Part shown: positions 51,958-61,351 of the stretch, in pieces
How the letters are laid out: each line of letters begins with the position of its first letter
Position numbering within the stretch: the first letter of the stretch is position 1
Source: Nodularia sp. (in: cyanobacteria)
GTDB taxonomy: Bacteria > Cyanobacteriota > Cyanobacteriia > Cyanobacteriales > Nostocaceae
Direction: 5' to 3'
Length of the DNA: 64,000 bases
Assembly: GCA_007692755.1 (NCBI GenBank)
Contig: REBL01000256.1
Coordinates: forward strand, 62,001 to 126,000
Position numbers and translations under genes: made by a program
Notes under the pieces: model-generated
The model's input: only the letters and a program-made list of their open reading frames with translations
Database searches by the model: none
Told to the model about the DNA's origin: nothing

Positions 51958-54048
51958 CTAAACAATATAGGTTGAATTAATTTTTGACGTTCGCTGGGTA
52001 GCAACTAATGCCTGATAAACCATTGCAGCTACTTCGGCGCGTGTTGCTTCCCGCATCGGTACAAGTTGTTTAGGGTTTGGGTAATTGACCACAATTCTTT
52101 GCTGTGTAGCAGTTATAACTGCTTGACGAGCATAATCGGGAATTGTCTGACTATCAGTATAGGTGAGTAAGGTATTGTTATTAACTGTTGGTAGGGTAAG
52201 TCCATTCACTAGGGAGACAATTACCTGTAGCCTTTGCACATTTTGGTCTGGGCGGAAGGTGCGATGACTTGTCTGTTCGCCAAATCCACTCACGAAGCCA
52301 CCTCTGGCGGCAACTTGTAAGGCTTGATAAGCCCAAAAATCTGGGGATACGTCTGTAAAATCTGGTGCGGGGCGTTTGGGTGGGGGATTAAAGGTCACTG
52401 CTACTAAAGCCGCATATTGGGCGCGAGTCATGGGTTTATCTGGTTGGTAGCTACCATCAGCAAAACCATGAGTTAAATTCATGCTAGCTAACCCCCGAAT
52501 AAATGCTTCTGCCCAATGTCCGCTAATGTCGTTAAAGGAAGGGAGATTCACATCGGGGCTGACAATATAGGGTGACGAGATCGCTTTCTCCTGACTGCTG
52601 GCTACCAAGGCTTGATAAATAAATGCTGCCACTTCACCACGAGTTATATCTCGCATCGGTTCTAGTTGTTCGGTTTGGGGATAGTTAACCACCAGCAAGG
52701 CTTGGGTGGCGACTGCGACAGCATTAGTGGCATACGTGGGAATTTGAGCGCGATCGCGGTACACATTTAACACCTGAGGATTACCGTTTGTTAGTTTTAA
52801 GCCATTAACTATAGATACTATGGCTTGTACTTTCGTCAAATTTTGTCCGGCTCGAAACGTTCCATCGGGAAAGCCACTAATGAAGCCCATTTCAGCCGCT
52901 TGCAAAATGGCTGAAGCTGCCCAAAAGCTGGGGTTGACATCTGTAAATTTACTACCTGGATTTATTTTAGGTAACTGAAAAGTTTTGGCAATGATTGCCG
53001 CATACTGAGCGCGATTGATGGGGGCATTTGGGGCAAAACTGCCATCGGGAAAGCCGCTAATCGCTCCTCTTTGCACCAACGCTTCCACAAAATCTGCCGC
53101 CCAATGCCCCGCTAAGTCAGAAAAAATACTGGAACCACCTGAGATGCGGCGAGGATTATCTTCTAGGACAGCGATAAAATCCACCCTTCCCTGAATTTGG
53201 GTAGGATTCAACTGATTACCGACTGAAACGAGGGGCTGAGGTGTGGTGTTGTGTAAATCGAATCTGCCATTAGCATCAAAAATATTACCTGCCGCATCTT
53301 GGTTATTACCTAAATCAGGGATAGCGTCACCATTGACTAACATCCCGCCTTGGGTATTTTGGGTAATCAGATTATGACGCAGCACTGGTCTAGCGTTGCG
53401 AGAAAGAGCGATCGCGGAACGGTTCTCGGATATTGTATTATCTGCGATCAAGGGGGCAGAAAAATCGCTAATGGCTATGCCCAAAGAGTTTTTTTCAAAT
53501 GCATTCCGCAGCACTTCTCCTTTGCTATGACGCGCCATCATCAAGCCACTGGCGGCATTTTGTCGAAACACATTATCCAGAATGGCGGGTTTAGCAGTCC
53601 CAGTCACAAATATACCTTCTCGACCACAGTTAATGAAAGTATTATTAGCCACATTTGTTGCTGCCGACTCAATCCAGACACCAGTACCTTTAGATATGGG
53701 GTTAGTGACAGTTACACCTAAGAGACTAGCGTTACCTTGTAAAAGTAATGTTATGCCTTGTATACCAAAGCTGGGACTTTGATATTCACCACTCCCGGAA
53801 ATCACAATCCCGGCACCTTTGTTAGCTTCGTTACCGACAACTGTCACCCCCGTAGCAATAAATATGGGAAACACTTCACCATTAGCTGCGTTGTAAGTCC
53901 CAGATGTCAACTGAATAATAACAGGTGTTTTGCTGGCTTTTAAGGCACGGGTGAGACTTCTAAACGGACTCGACCGAGAACCAGCATTGGTATCATTACC
54001 CTGGACAGGATTGACATAGAGTGTGGCCACGAGGGTGGAGTTTACCAT
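51958..54048 (-). CDS. DUF1565 beta-helix protein with six SLH repeats
   Basis: A 696-aa protein. Residues ~8-290 are DUF1565/parallel beta-helix (LYVNPVQGNDTNAGSRSSPF, VANNTFINCG, ILDNVFRQN, IADNTISENRS). From ~305 there are two triplets of SLH-type repeats: FSDLAGHWAADFVEAL, FTDVNPSFWAASAIL and PTYATNAVAVATQ, followed by FNDISGHWAEAFIRGL, FTDVSPDFWAYQALQV and PDYARQAVITATQ. SLH domains normally bind cell-wall polymers. No signal peptide is seen: the DUF1565 domain starts at once, and an in-frame TGA lies nine bases before the ATG. How it is exported, if at all, is unclear. Confidence 0.85.
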   Translation of the reverse strand: MVNSTLVATLYVNPVQGNDTNAGSRSSPFRSLTRALKASKTPVIIQLTSGTYNAANGEVFPIFIATGVTVVGNEANKGAGIVISGSGEYQSPSFGIQGITLLLQGNASLLGVTVTNPISKGTGVWIESAATNVANNTFINCGREGIFVTGTAKPAILDNVFRQNAASGLMMARHSKGEVLRNAFEKNSLGIAISDFSAPLIADNTISENRSAIALSRNARPVLRHNLITQNTQGGMLVNGDAIPDLGNNQDAAGNIFDANGRFDLHNTTPQPLVSVGNQLNPTQIQGRVDFIAVLEDNPRRISGGSSIFSDLAGHWAADFVEALVQRGAISGFPDGSFAPNAPINRAQYAAIIAKTFQLPKINPGSKFTDVNPSFWAASAILQAAEMGFISGFPDGTFRAGQNLTKVQAIVSIVNGLKLTNGNPQVLNVYRDRAQIPTYATNAVAVATQALLVVNYPQTEQLEPMRDITRGEVAAFIYQALVASSQEKAISSPYIVSPDVNLPSFNDISGHWAEAFIRGLASMNLTHGFADGSYQPDKPMTRAQYAALVAVTFNPPPKRPAPDFTDVSPDFWAYQALQVAARGGFVSGFGEQTSHRTFRPDQNVQRLQVIVSLVNGLTLPTVNNNTLLTYTDSQTIPDYARQAVITATQQRIVVNYPNPKQLVPMREATRAEVAAMVYQALVATQRTSKINSTYIV

Positions 54049-54259
54049 TGATTATTCAGACGCAATTGTATAAGTTAAAAGTGTCAAGTTATGACTTATA
54101 ACTTATACCAATTAGACATATCAGACAAAAAATGTAAAGTCGCTCCATGAAACGACTCTACAAGGGTTCACTCTCGATGCATATTTGCATTCGGTCGATG
54201 ACTACTTTCGCTCAACTTGCACTTAAGCAGATAAGTTTCTTTTTTCCCAAAAACACATC
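54049..54259. other. Spacer with TCTACAAGGG hairpin repeat
   Basis: It contains AGTCG (54138-54142), CGACT (54153-54157), then TCTACAAGGG, the partner of the repeat at 15024-15051. Otherwise nothing is recognised. Confidence 0.5.
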
Positions 54260-54415
54260 CTATAACTCTTGCATGGTCAGGGTTTGAGGGGTTAATTCTT
54301 GGATAAATTTAGTCCAGATTTCGTTAGGTATCCAAATTTTAGATAAATCTTTTTTGGCAATTAGCAAAAAATAAGGAGAGCTACCAATGCGGCTCTCCAG
54401 ATCATTAGGGTTCAT
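54260..54415 (-). CDS. Small ORF, 51 aa, hypothetical
   Basis: An ATG at 54415 opens 51 codons: MNPNDLESRIGSSPYFLLIA, then KKDLSKIWIPNEIW near the middle, ending LTMQEL and TAG. The composition is balanced and protein-like (two Trp, alternating hydrophobic and charged residues), unlike random AT-rich DNA. It has no strong Shine-Dalgarno. It lies between gatB and the DUF1565-SLH gene, all reading leftward. I do not recognise a family; it may be a real small protein. Confidence 0.4.
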   Translation of the reverse strand: MNPNDLESRIGSSPYFLLIAKKDLSKIWIPNEIWTKFIQELTPQTLTMQEL

Positions 54416-54519
54416 CTACTACACACAGAATAGCTTTTTAGGTGTGAGGGGTGTAACCTCTTTTTCTGCTTTCTTTGTAAAGATATGATGAAACAATTCT
54501 GTAAAGAACTGATAAATAC

Positions 54520-56013
54520 TTAAGTATTCAGCTTTTTTTCGACTAATTCATTCGTTAGCTGAGGGTCAGCACGCTTGTCAGTTTTCTTCAAAACCTGTCC
54601 CACAAAGAAGCCTTTCAGCTTTGTATTACCGTTGCGATACTTTTCTAGCTCTTTGGGGTTAGCAGCGATCGCTTCATCAATGATCGGTTCTAGTACACTA
54701 GGATCAGTGATTAACTCTTGACCTGCAAAGGCTTTCTCCGGGGAAACACCATCAAGTAAATCTGGTAGCTTTTGTTTAGCTTGGGCGTTGCTAATTTTCC
54801 CTGATTCAATCAGAGTAATTACCTCAGCTAAATGGGCGGGAGTCAAGGCAATTTCAGTAATACTGAGTTTTTGCTTATTCAAATAGGCGGCGATATCTTG
54901 AGTAATCCAGTTAGCAGCAGCTTTGGCATTTGCACCAGATTTAATTGCAGTTTCAAAATAATCAGCCACGGTGCGGTCTTCTGTCAGCACCCGTGCATCA
55001 TAAACCGAAAGCCCCAAGTCACTTTCATAATGATGGCGTTTGTAGGCGGGAAGTTCGGGAAGTTCGCTGCGCCATGCTTCTAATTGCGTGTTAGACACCT
55101 CTATGGGAGTTAAATCTGGTTCAGGGAAATAGCGGTAATCACTGGAACCTTCCTTCACCCGCATACTACTTGTGCGTTGAGCGCCTTCTTCCCAAAGGCG
55201 AGTTTCTTGGATAATGGTTTCGCCCGCTTCTATAGCCGCAATTTGGCGTTCAATTTCGTAATCAATCGCCCGTTGAATGGCGTTGAACGAGTTCATATTT
55301 TTAATTTCTACCTTCACGCCAAACTTTTCTCGCCCCACTGGACGCACGGAGATATTGACATCGCAACGTAGAGAACCTTCTTGCATATTGCCATCACTGA
55401 CACCGAGATAACGCACAATGCGGCGGATTTCTTGAGCGTATTCAGCAGCTTCTTCACCAGAACGCAAGTCAGGTTCCGAGACAATTTCCACTAATGGCAC
55501 ACCTGCGCGATTGTAGTCTACCAGAGAATAGCTAGATCCAGATAGGCGATCGCTTCCCGCGTGTACCAATTTTCCTGCATCTTCCTCCATGTGCAAACGA
55601 GTCACACCAATGCGTTTACGAATTGGGTTCCCCTCAGCATCTACCATTTCGATTTCTAACCAACCATGTTCAGCAATGGGGAGGTCATATTGAGAAATTT
55701 GGTAATTTTTGGGCAGGTCAGGATAAAAATACTGTTTACGGTCAAATTTGCTATATTTAGCGATTTCGCAATTCAAAGCCAAGCCAGTTTTCACAGCATA
55801 TTCCAGGACTTTTTCATTCAGTACAGGTAAAACCCCAGGTAAACCCATGCACACAGGGTCGATGTTAGTATTAGGGTCAGCACCGAAAGCTGTAGAGCTA
55901 TTGGAGAAAATCTTGGTATTGGTACTCAGTTGACAATGGGTTTCTAGACCAATAATCGCTTCGTACTCAGTTTTTACAGTCGTAGCAGCAGTCATACTAT
56001 TATTGCTATTCAT
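54520..56013 (-). CDS. gatB: Asp-tRNA(Asn)/Glu-tRNA(Gln) amidotransferase subunit B
   Basis: A 497-aa GatB. Hallmarks: YEAIIGLETHCQLSTNTKIFS, DPVCMGLPGVLPVLN, YYFPDLPKNYQISQYD-type segment, LHMEEDAGKLVH, YNRAGVPLVEIVSEPDLRS, SLRCDVNISVRP and RYFPEPDLTP. The C-terminal GatB_Yqey helical domain runs to the end (about 350-497). With GatA and GatC it turns misacylated Glu-tRNA(Gln) into Gln-tRNA. gatA and gatC are not in the window, as is usual in cyanobacteria. The start ATG at 56013 or the second Met (six codons later) are both possible. Confidence 0.95.
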   Translation of the reverse strand: MNSNNSMTAATTVKTEYEAIIGLETHCQLSTNTKIFSNSSTAFGADPNTNIDPVCMGLPGVLPVLNEKVLEYAVKTGLALNCEIAKYSKFDRKQYFYPDLPKNYQISQYDLPIAEHGWLEIEMVDAEGNPIRKRIGVTRLHMEEDAGKLVHAGSDRLSGSSYSLVDYNRAGVPLVEIVSEPDLRSGEEAAEYAQEIRRIVRYLGVSDGNMQEGSLRCDVNISVRPVGREKFGVKVEIKNMNSFNAIQRAIDYEIERQIAAIEAGETIIQETRLWEEGAQRTSSMRVKEGSSDYRYFPEPDLTPIEVSNTQLEAWRSELPELPAYKRHHYESDLGLSVYDARVLTEDRTVADYFETAIKSGANAKAAANWITQDIAAYLNKQKLSITEIALTPAHLAEVITLIESGKISNAQAKQKLPDLLDGVSPEKAFAGQELITDPSVLEPIIDEAIAANPKELEKYRNGNTKLKGFFVGQVLKKTDKRADPQLTNELVEKKLNT

Positions 56014-56457
56014 ACTATTAATATTAGTTTAGCCGTCTGTCGCTTCCAGACGGGTATTACGAAAATACCTGTGCGAAAAAGGTGGTTTGAGGAATGGGGA
56101 TTTAATCAAATACAGAACCTCACACGCAGCCTCTCTGGTTGGTAAGGCTACATCCCGCCAGGAACTTAAGTTCCTGGCTAATAGCTAAAGTCCACTGAAG
56201 TGGACTAGATTGAGTTTGTTATTGAGTCCTCTTAAGAGGACTTGTGCTGTGAGACTTGGAATTTATTCCGAGGCGGACTGTGCGCCAAGTCTTATGTGTA
56301 ACCCACATTCTTGGTAAGGGTAAGTGGAGACTTTAACGCAATTTCAAAGCGGGGTGAGGTTCAAAACCAGATTTGGATGTAATTTAAATTCCTAAGTATT
56401 GACGGTTGCAATCTCTATACTTTTTCTAGTATTTTACGAATACCGCCCAGCAACTCA
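56014..56457. other. Spacer dominated by a foldback element
   Basis: Apart from the foldback structure at 56154-56276, no gene is seen. It must contain the divergent promoters of gatB and the nucleotidyltransferase-like gene. Confidence 0.5.
56154..56276. repeat. Foldback element with four hairpins
   Basis: Hairpins in order: CCAGGAACTTAAGTTCCTGG (56158-56177), AGTCCACTGAAGTGGACT (56189-56206), GTCCTCTTAAGAGGAC (56226-56241) and GGAATTTATTCC (56258-56269). The ends CCCGCC and GGCGG also pair. The middle (TAGCTAAAGTCCA onward) is clearly related to 39293-39361, with the stems kept by paired changes. Confidence 0.7.
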
Positions 56458-56994
56458 ATGAATAGCAACACTCGCTTACAGAAAATTTTAGCTAACACAC
56501 CTGTGGGGATTGTACTACCAGCCATTGCCCAACTCAATCTACCTAACTGGTGGTTAGCCGGGGGTGCAGTGCGAAATACAGTGTGGTGTGCAGTATTTGG
56601 TCAAAAATGTCGTTTATTCATCAAAGACTTCGATATTGCCTTTTTTGATGAATCAGGAAACCGTTCTCAGGAACTAGTCGCAAAAGCAGAATTAACCGCA
56701 CAATTTCCCAATGATCAGTTTGACGTGAAAAATCAAGCTAGTTTTGCCCGTTGGCGTTCTGGACGCACACCCTACACCAGTACAGAACATGGGATTCAAG
56801 ATTGGCTGCACACCGCTACATCTGTGGGAGTTCGACTAGATGCACAAGGGGAATGGCAATTTTTTACTCCCTACGGCTTAGAAGACCTATTTGCGGGAAT
56901 TATTCGCCCCACACCAGCACATATCAACAACCCCGACGCTAACAATAAAGCATCTGAATTTATTGCCAAATGTCCTGACCTGCGATTAGCATAA
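56458..56994 (+). CDS. Nucleotidyltransferase-like protein (COG3575 type)
   Basis: A 178-aa protein. LNLPNWWLAGGAVRNTVW and FIKDFDIAFFD form the Gly-x-x-Arg plus Asp-x-Asp pattern of the nucleotidyltransferase superfamily (NTP_transf_6 group), followed by VGVRLD and TPYGLEDLFAGIIRPTP. The physiological substrate is unknown. Start ATG 56458. Single gene, divergent from gatB. Confidence 0.78.
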   Translation: MNSNTRLQKILANTPVGIVLPAIAQLNLPNWWLAGGAVRNTVWCAVFGQKCRLFIKDFDIAFFDESGNRSQELVAKAELTAQFPNDQFDVKNQASFARWRSGRTPYTSTEHGIQDWLHTATSVGVRLDAQGEWQFFTPYGLEDLFAGIIRPTPAHINNPDANNKASEFIAKCPDLRLA

Positions 56995-57136
56995 ATTCAA
57001 TTGCTTGTGTTCCGCTGTTCTCCTGATGCCAACTTTTCCATGATGTCATTACCCGCTTTTGTTCTCTCTACACTTTACTGATTCAGCTTTTTCAGTTCAT
57101 GTTTAGAAACCAGCGGGTAATGGATAGAAAGGCTTT

Positions 57137-58645
57137 TTAGCGCATATCATACCCGAACAAATTCGGATCTACTTCTCCTAACTTTAAATCTGCTAAACCA
57201 TACTCAGCCCATCGTCTGTTTACCGTCGCAGCGATATCAGGATCTGATTCTAAGGGCGAACCCCATTCATGATCAGTTTCTGGTGGAATCTTTGTCGTCG
57301 CATCAATTCCCATTCGTCCACCTAAACCAATTTTCTCACTAGCAAAATCCAAGGTATCAAAGGGTGTATTCGGCAAAATAAACACATCTCGACTGGGGTC
57401 AACTTTGGAACTAATCGCCCACACTACTTGACGCGGATCACGAATATTTATATCTTTATCCACGACAATCACAAATTTGGTGTATGTAAATTGGGGTAAA
57501 GCACTCCAAAATGCTAAAGCCGCCCGCCGCGCTTGTCCCGGATATGCTTTATCAATGGAAATAATCGCCGCTTTGTAACTCAAAGCTTCCATTGGTAAGA
57601 AGAAATCGACAATTTCAGAGACTTGTTGCCGCAGAATAGGAGTATAAATCCGATTCAGCGCGATCGCCATCATCGCTTCTTCTTTAGGTGGACGGCCGCT
57701 AAATGTGGTTAGATAAATGGGATCTTTGCGGTGCGTCATACACTGGAACCGCACCAATGGCGAATCTTCTACGCCACCGTAGTAACCCATATGATCACCA
57801 AAGGGTCCATCTGGTAACACTTCCCCTGGTGTAATTGTCCCTTCTAAAACAAACTCTGAATCGGCGGGAACTTCTAAATCTACGGTTTTACACTTGGCTA
57901 AGTTCACACCCGAACCACCATATAGTCCCGCAAACAACCATTCTGATAAATCTACAGGTATGGGTGTCGCCGCCGCCATGATAATTAAAGGATCTACACC
58001 CAGTGCGATCGCCACTTCTAACTTTTTACCACGTTCAGCAGCTTTGCGTAAATGTCTCGCCCCACCGCGCACAGATAACCAGTGAACAGTCATCGTATTT
58101 TTGGATTGCAATTGCAAGCGATACACACCCACATTTGGCGTACCTGTCTCACAATCCTTGGTAATTACCAAACCCAGAGTAATAATCTTACCAGCATCAT
58201 TGATATAAGGACGAATCAAGGGTAATTTATTCAAATCCAAATCATCGCCTTGTAGCACCACTTGCTGACAAGGTGGGAAAAAGTCTCTTCCTGGTTTAGC
58301 CTTGACCACATCAAATAACACTTTCCCAAAATCTATGGCTTGGGAAATCTTTTTTGGTGGTTTTGGTTGTTGCAGCATCCCCAGCTTTTTACCCAGAGTT
58401 TCCAACTCCTCTGGACGTTCCATATTCATTGCCCAGCATATCCTTTCCACCGTTCCCATCAAATTGATTGCCACCGGGAACGATGCACCTTTGACGTTCT
58501 CAAATAGTAATCCTGGCCCACCTTGTTGTAGCATCCGGTTGGAAATTTCCGCAATTTCTAACTCTGGGTCAACTAAAGCCGAAATTCTCTTTAATTGTCC
58601 TCTTTCTTCTAGAATTTTGATGAATCCCCGTAAGTCTCTTGCCAT
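57137..58645 (-). CDS. ubiD: UbiD-family decarboxylase
   Basis: A 502-aa prenyl-FMN-dependent decarboxylase. Recognisable segments: MARDLRGFIKILEERGQLKRI, GPGLLFENVKG, NVGVYRLQLQSKNTMTVHW (metal/prFMN site), SRKDP-type region THRKDPIYLTTFSGRPPKEE, and LPDGPFGDHMGYYG containing the catalytic Glu/Asp region. In cyanobacteria UbiD and UbiX homologues act in plastoquinone head-group synthesis, decarboxylating a prenylated 4-hydroxybenzoate. That role is likely here. The ubiX partner is not in the window. Start ATG 58645. Confidence 0.9.
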   Translation of the reverse strand: MARDLRGFIKILEERGQLKRISALVDPELEIAEISNRMLQQGGPGLLFENVKGASFPVAINLMGTVERICWAMNMERPEELETLGKKLGMLQQPKPPKKISQAIDFGKVLFDVVKAKPGRDFFPPCQQVVLQGDDLDLNKLPLIRPYINDAGKIITLGLVITKDCETGTPNVGVYRLQLQSKNTMTVHWLSVRGGARHLRKAAERGKKLEVAIALGVDPLIIMAAATPIPVDLSEWLFAGLYGGSGVNLAKCKTVDLEVPADSEFVLEGTITPGEVLPDGPFGDHMGYYGGVEDSPLVRFQCMTHRKDPIYLTTFSGRPPKEEAMMAIALNRIYTPILRQQVSEIVDFFLPMEALSYKAAIISIDKAYPGQARRAALAFWSALPQFTYTKFVIVVDKDINIRDPRQVVWAISSKVDPSRDVFILPNTPFDTLDFASEKIGLGGRMGIDATTKIPPETDHEWGSPLESDPDIAATVNRRWAEYGLADLKLGEVDPNLFGYDMR

Positions 58646-59105
58646 TGTGCTAATGAATTGGAATATTTAAGAAATGTAAAGCATTCCCTTATATTATTGA
58701 TCATTACTCACCTCAGCCTAAGAAAGTTCTTTTGTGGACTCTTCAGAAATCCCCGTGTCTTCAGACCGGGGAAGCTTGATAATTAGACCATTCAAGTAAT
58801 TTTACTAATAGTAATATAACGATTCTCTCTTCACTAAAAATTTTTAAATTTCATTTAATTCTACTAATAAATAATAATTTAAACGCTTATACTCATTAGC
58901 TTTTAGCCTTTATGTTGTTTTTCTGACAATATATTTTTTGTATAAATTAAGAATGTAACTGTTGCACTTAACCGTAGATGTATGTAATTTATAAGGTTAA
59001 TACACGCGTTAGCGCTTTAAATAACAAACCAGCAGAGTCAGTGGATTCCCTTTGATTTGTGTTTAAGGCTGCTTTCGATTGTCAACTTTGGAGAAGTAGA
59101 GATCA
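58646..59105. other. AT-rich spacer between ubiD and the PEP-CTERM gene
   Basis: It has a hairpin at 58752-58772 (CCCCG/CGGGG around TGTCTTCAGAC), then AT-rich DNA. No gene recognised. It holds divergent promoters. Confidence 0.45.
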
Positions 59106-59744
59106 ATGTCTAATAATCAATTAATGAGAAAAGCAACTTTAACAGCAAGTTTTGTCGGTATAGTTGGTTTATCCAGCCTTTTGAGTGTTAAAGCATCCCA
59201 CGCTGCAACTTTCGATGTTAATATACCTTTATTAAGCTATACCCTTGAAGGTGATGGTGTCTCTATTGCGTCTCCCGATGACCAACTGTTTGATAATTTT
59301 TTCACAGATGATTTCATTCTGTTTGGGACGGAAGGAGGAACAGCTATTTCAGTAAATTCTCCTTTCATCGAACCTAATAGACTCAAGTCTGTGTTCGCAC
59401 ACTTCGATTATGCATTTGTTGCAGGTCTGGACCCTAACGAATTTCAAGTCAGTCTCTTTAACGACACAGAGAAGGAAACTACCTTTTCTAAATTTTTATT
59501 TGAATCATCTACAGGAATGACAAAATCCATAGACCTTACTAGCTTTTATACCAAAGAAGGCAATTACCAATTGAACTTTTCAAGTTTTGGTGGTCAAGCA
59601 GGCGTTAATAATTTTGTCATCAAGATAGAGACAGTACCGGAACCCACTACCACCATTGGCTTGCTAGCGTTAGGAATAGGCGCAGTAACTCTCAAGCATA
59701 AAGGTAAGATTAGACTTGGTGTACTATCAAAATCAGCTTCATAA
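59106..59744 (+). CDS. PEP-CTERM sorting-domain protein
   Basis: A 212-aa exported protein. Signal peptide at 8-34 (LTASFVGIVGLSSLLSVKASHA). The C-terminus has the PEP-CTERM signal: VPEPTTTIGLLALGIGAVTL followed by a basic tail (KHKGKIRLG). The middle is beta-rich (about 35-180) with no recognised catalytic motif. In cyanobacteria such proteins are surface or matrix proteins, often linked to exopolysaccharide; an exosortase gene is not in the window. Start ATG 59106, with GGAGA upstream. Confidence 0.87.
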   Translation: MSNNQLMRKATLTASFVGIVGLSSLLSVKASHAATFDVNIPLLSYTLEGDGVSIASPDDQLFDNFFTDDFILFGTEGGTAISVNSPFIEPNRLKSVFAHFDYAFVAGLDPNEFQVSLFNDTEKETTFSKFLFESSTGMTKSIDLTSFYTKEGNYQLNFSSFGGQAGVNNFVIKIETVPEPTTTIGLLALGIGAVTLKHKGKIRLGVLSKSAS

Positions 59745-60435
59745 GTAAATAGACGGTTATAGCTAGTACAAAACCCAGATACCCGATTTCTTCGCGAAGT
59801 CGGGTATTACTGAATTTATTTATATTTAATGAACGAAAAAATTAGTTGCTGTTTATATGCGTTTATATACGCTAAGTTTTTCCTGTCGCACAGTTTTATA
59901 TTCAGCATATTATTTATACAAATAATATTTAAATCAACCTCAAGCTGCTATTGTTGGAACATACCCTATAACTGCCCACATCTCGATTACAAATGAAGAG
60001 ATAGCATTTTTAGTCGCCTGACTGCACTCAAGGGCATTCAGCAAATCCACTTATATCTATGGACTGAATACAAAAAATTCTTGTCCTCCTGAGAGGAATC
60101 TCAAGCAATGAGATAATCTTATACAATTCAAGGTAATGAATATGCGGTTTCAACCACAACTCGTTAGGTGTCCATAAAATTGGCTACTGCTAATTGCTTG
60201 ATTTTGACTTTATTCAATAAATATAACACATTTCATCTAACTTGAAAATAAAAAGCACCCTGGAATGAAACCATGCCAGAATAAGCATTTAGTTTGATGC
60301 TGGATAGCTATGAATGAATACGAGCCTTCGTTATTCGTAAATTTCACGAATCCATATTGGCTTCCCCAATAACAAAACAGTAATATTTATGTTTGCTGCT
60401 TTTTTAGTCAATATCTATTGTACAAGTTTTTTAGC
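59745..60435. other. Spacer downstream of the PEP-CTERM gene
   Basis: It contains a hairpin at 59779-59807 and a weaker inverted repeat near 60039-60067 (ATTCAG...CTGAAT). No gene recognised. The promoter of the PstB-like gene must lie in the last part. Confidence 0.45.
59779..59807 (+). terminator. Hairpin after the PEP-CTERM gene
   Basis: ATACCCGATTTC pairs with GAAGTCGGGTAT around TTCGC, with one mismatch. It starts 35 bases past the stop codon. It belongs to the CCCGATTT hairpin group also seen at 7997 and 41261. The T-tract is weak. Confidence 0.55.
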
Positions 60436-61221
60436 ATGAATAAACTAAATCCAGCCATCAAAGTCAAAAATCTCAGCTTTTATTACAATACCCAAAAGAT
60501 ATTTGAAAATATATCAATGGATATTTATCAGGGCAAAGTAACTGCAATTATTGGGCCTAGTGGTTGTGGAAAGTCTAGTTTTCTTAAATGCCTCAATCGC
60601 ATGATTGAATTAGAAGCAAAAGTGCAGGTTGAGGGCAGGGTAGAATTTTTTAATCAAAATATTTATGAGCGTCGAGTCAACTTAAATCGGCTACGTCGCC
60701 AAGTGACTATGGTATTTCCGAAGCCGAATCTTTTTCCCATGAGCGTTTACGATAATGTGGCGTATGGCGTGAAAATAACTGGCTGGCATCCGAAAGCAGA
60801 ATTAGATGCGATTGTAGAATCTGCTATTAAAGATGCTGACCTCTGGGATGAAGTGAAAAATAAATTGCACAAGTCGGCTTTAGAACTTTCTGGTGGTCAA
60901 CAACAGCGACTTTGTATTGCTCGTGCTTTAGCAGTCAAGCCACAAATTATCCTTATGGACGAGCCTTGTTTTTCTCTTGATCCTACCTCTAGCATGAAAG
61001 TCGAAAGTTTAATCCAAAGTTTGCGCTTGCGTTCAGAATTGACAATGGTAATTATTAGTCACAACTTGCAGCAAGTTACTCGGTTATCGGATTTCACAGC
61101 TTTCTTTCATGGTAATGAAAACAGGATTGGTGAAATAATTGAATTTGGTACCACAAATAAAATCTTTACTAACCCTGTTGATTCTCGTACCCGCCACTAT
61201 ATTTTTGCCCATCTTAGTTAA
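60436..61221 (+). CDS. PstB-like ABC transporter ATPase with altered Q-loop
   Basis: 261 aa from the ATG at 60436. It is closest to the phosphate importer ATPase PstB: Walker A GPSGCGKSS, FLKCLNRM, signature LSGGQQQRLCIARAL, Walker B IILMDEPCFSLDP, H-loop IISHNLQQ and YIFAHLS at the end. Two departures are visible. The Q-loop reads VFPKPN where PstB has VFQKPN, so the Gln that links nucleotide state to the permease is Pro. The Walker B tail reads CFSLDP instead of CSALDP. No pstS, pstC or pstA is nearby, so its permease partner, if any, lies elsewhere. Confidence 0.82.
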   Translation: MNKLNPAIKVKNLSFYYNTQKIFENISMDIYQGKVTAIIGPSGCGKSSFLKCLNRMIELEAKVQVEGRVEFFNQNIYERRVNLNRLRRQVTMVFPKPNLFPMSVYDNVAYGVKITGWHPKAELDAIVESAIKDADLWDEVKNKLHKSALELSGGQQQRLCIARALAVKPQIILMDEPCFSLDPTSSMKVESLIQSLRLRSELTMVIISHNLQQVTRLSDFTAFFHGNENRIGEIIEFGTTNKIFTNPVDSRTRHYIFAHLS

Positions 61222-61351
61222 GCTAATTTTAAAGTAATTAATTTTAGGCATTTTCACGGTTATCCGTTGTTTTTAGCTAGATATAAAATATTATAAAATT
61301 AAATTATTAATGATGTTCTAAAGCGAGAGAATCTAATTGAATGTATGAGCT

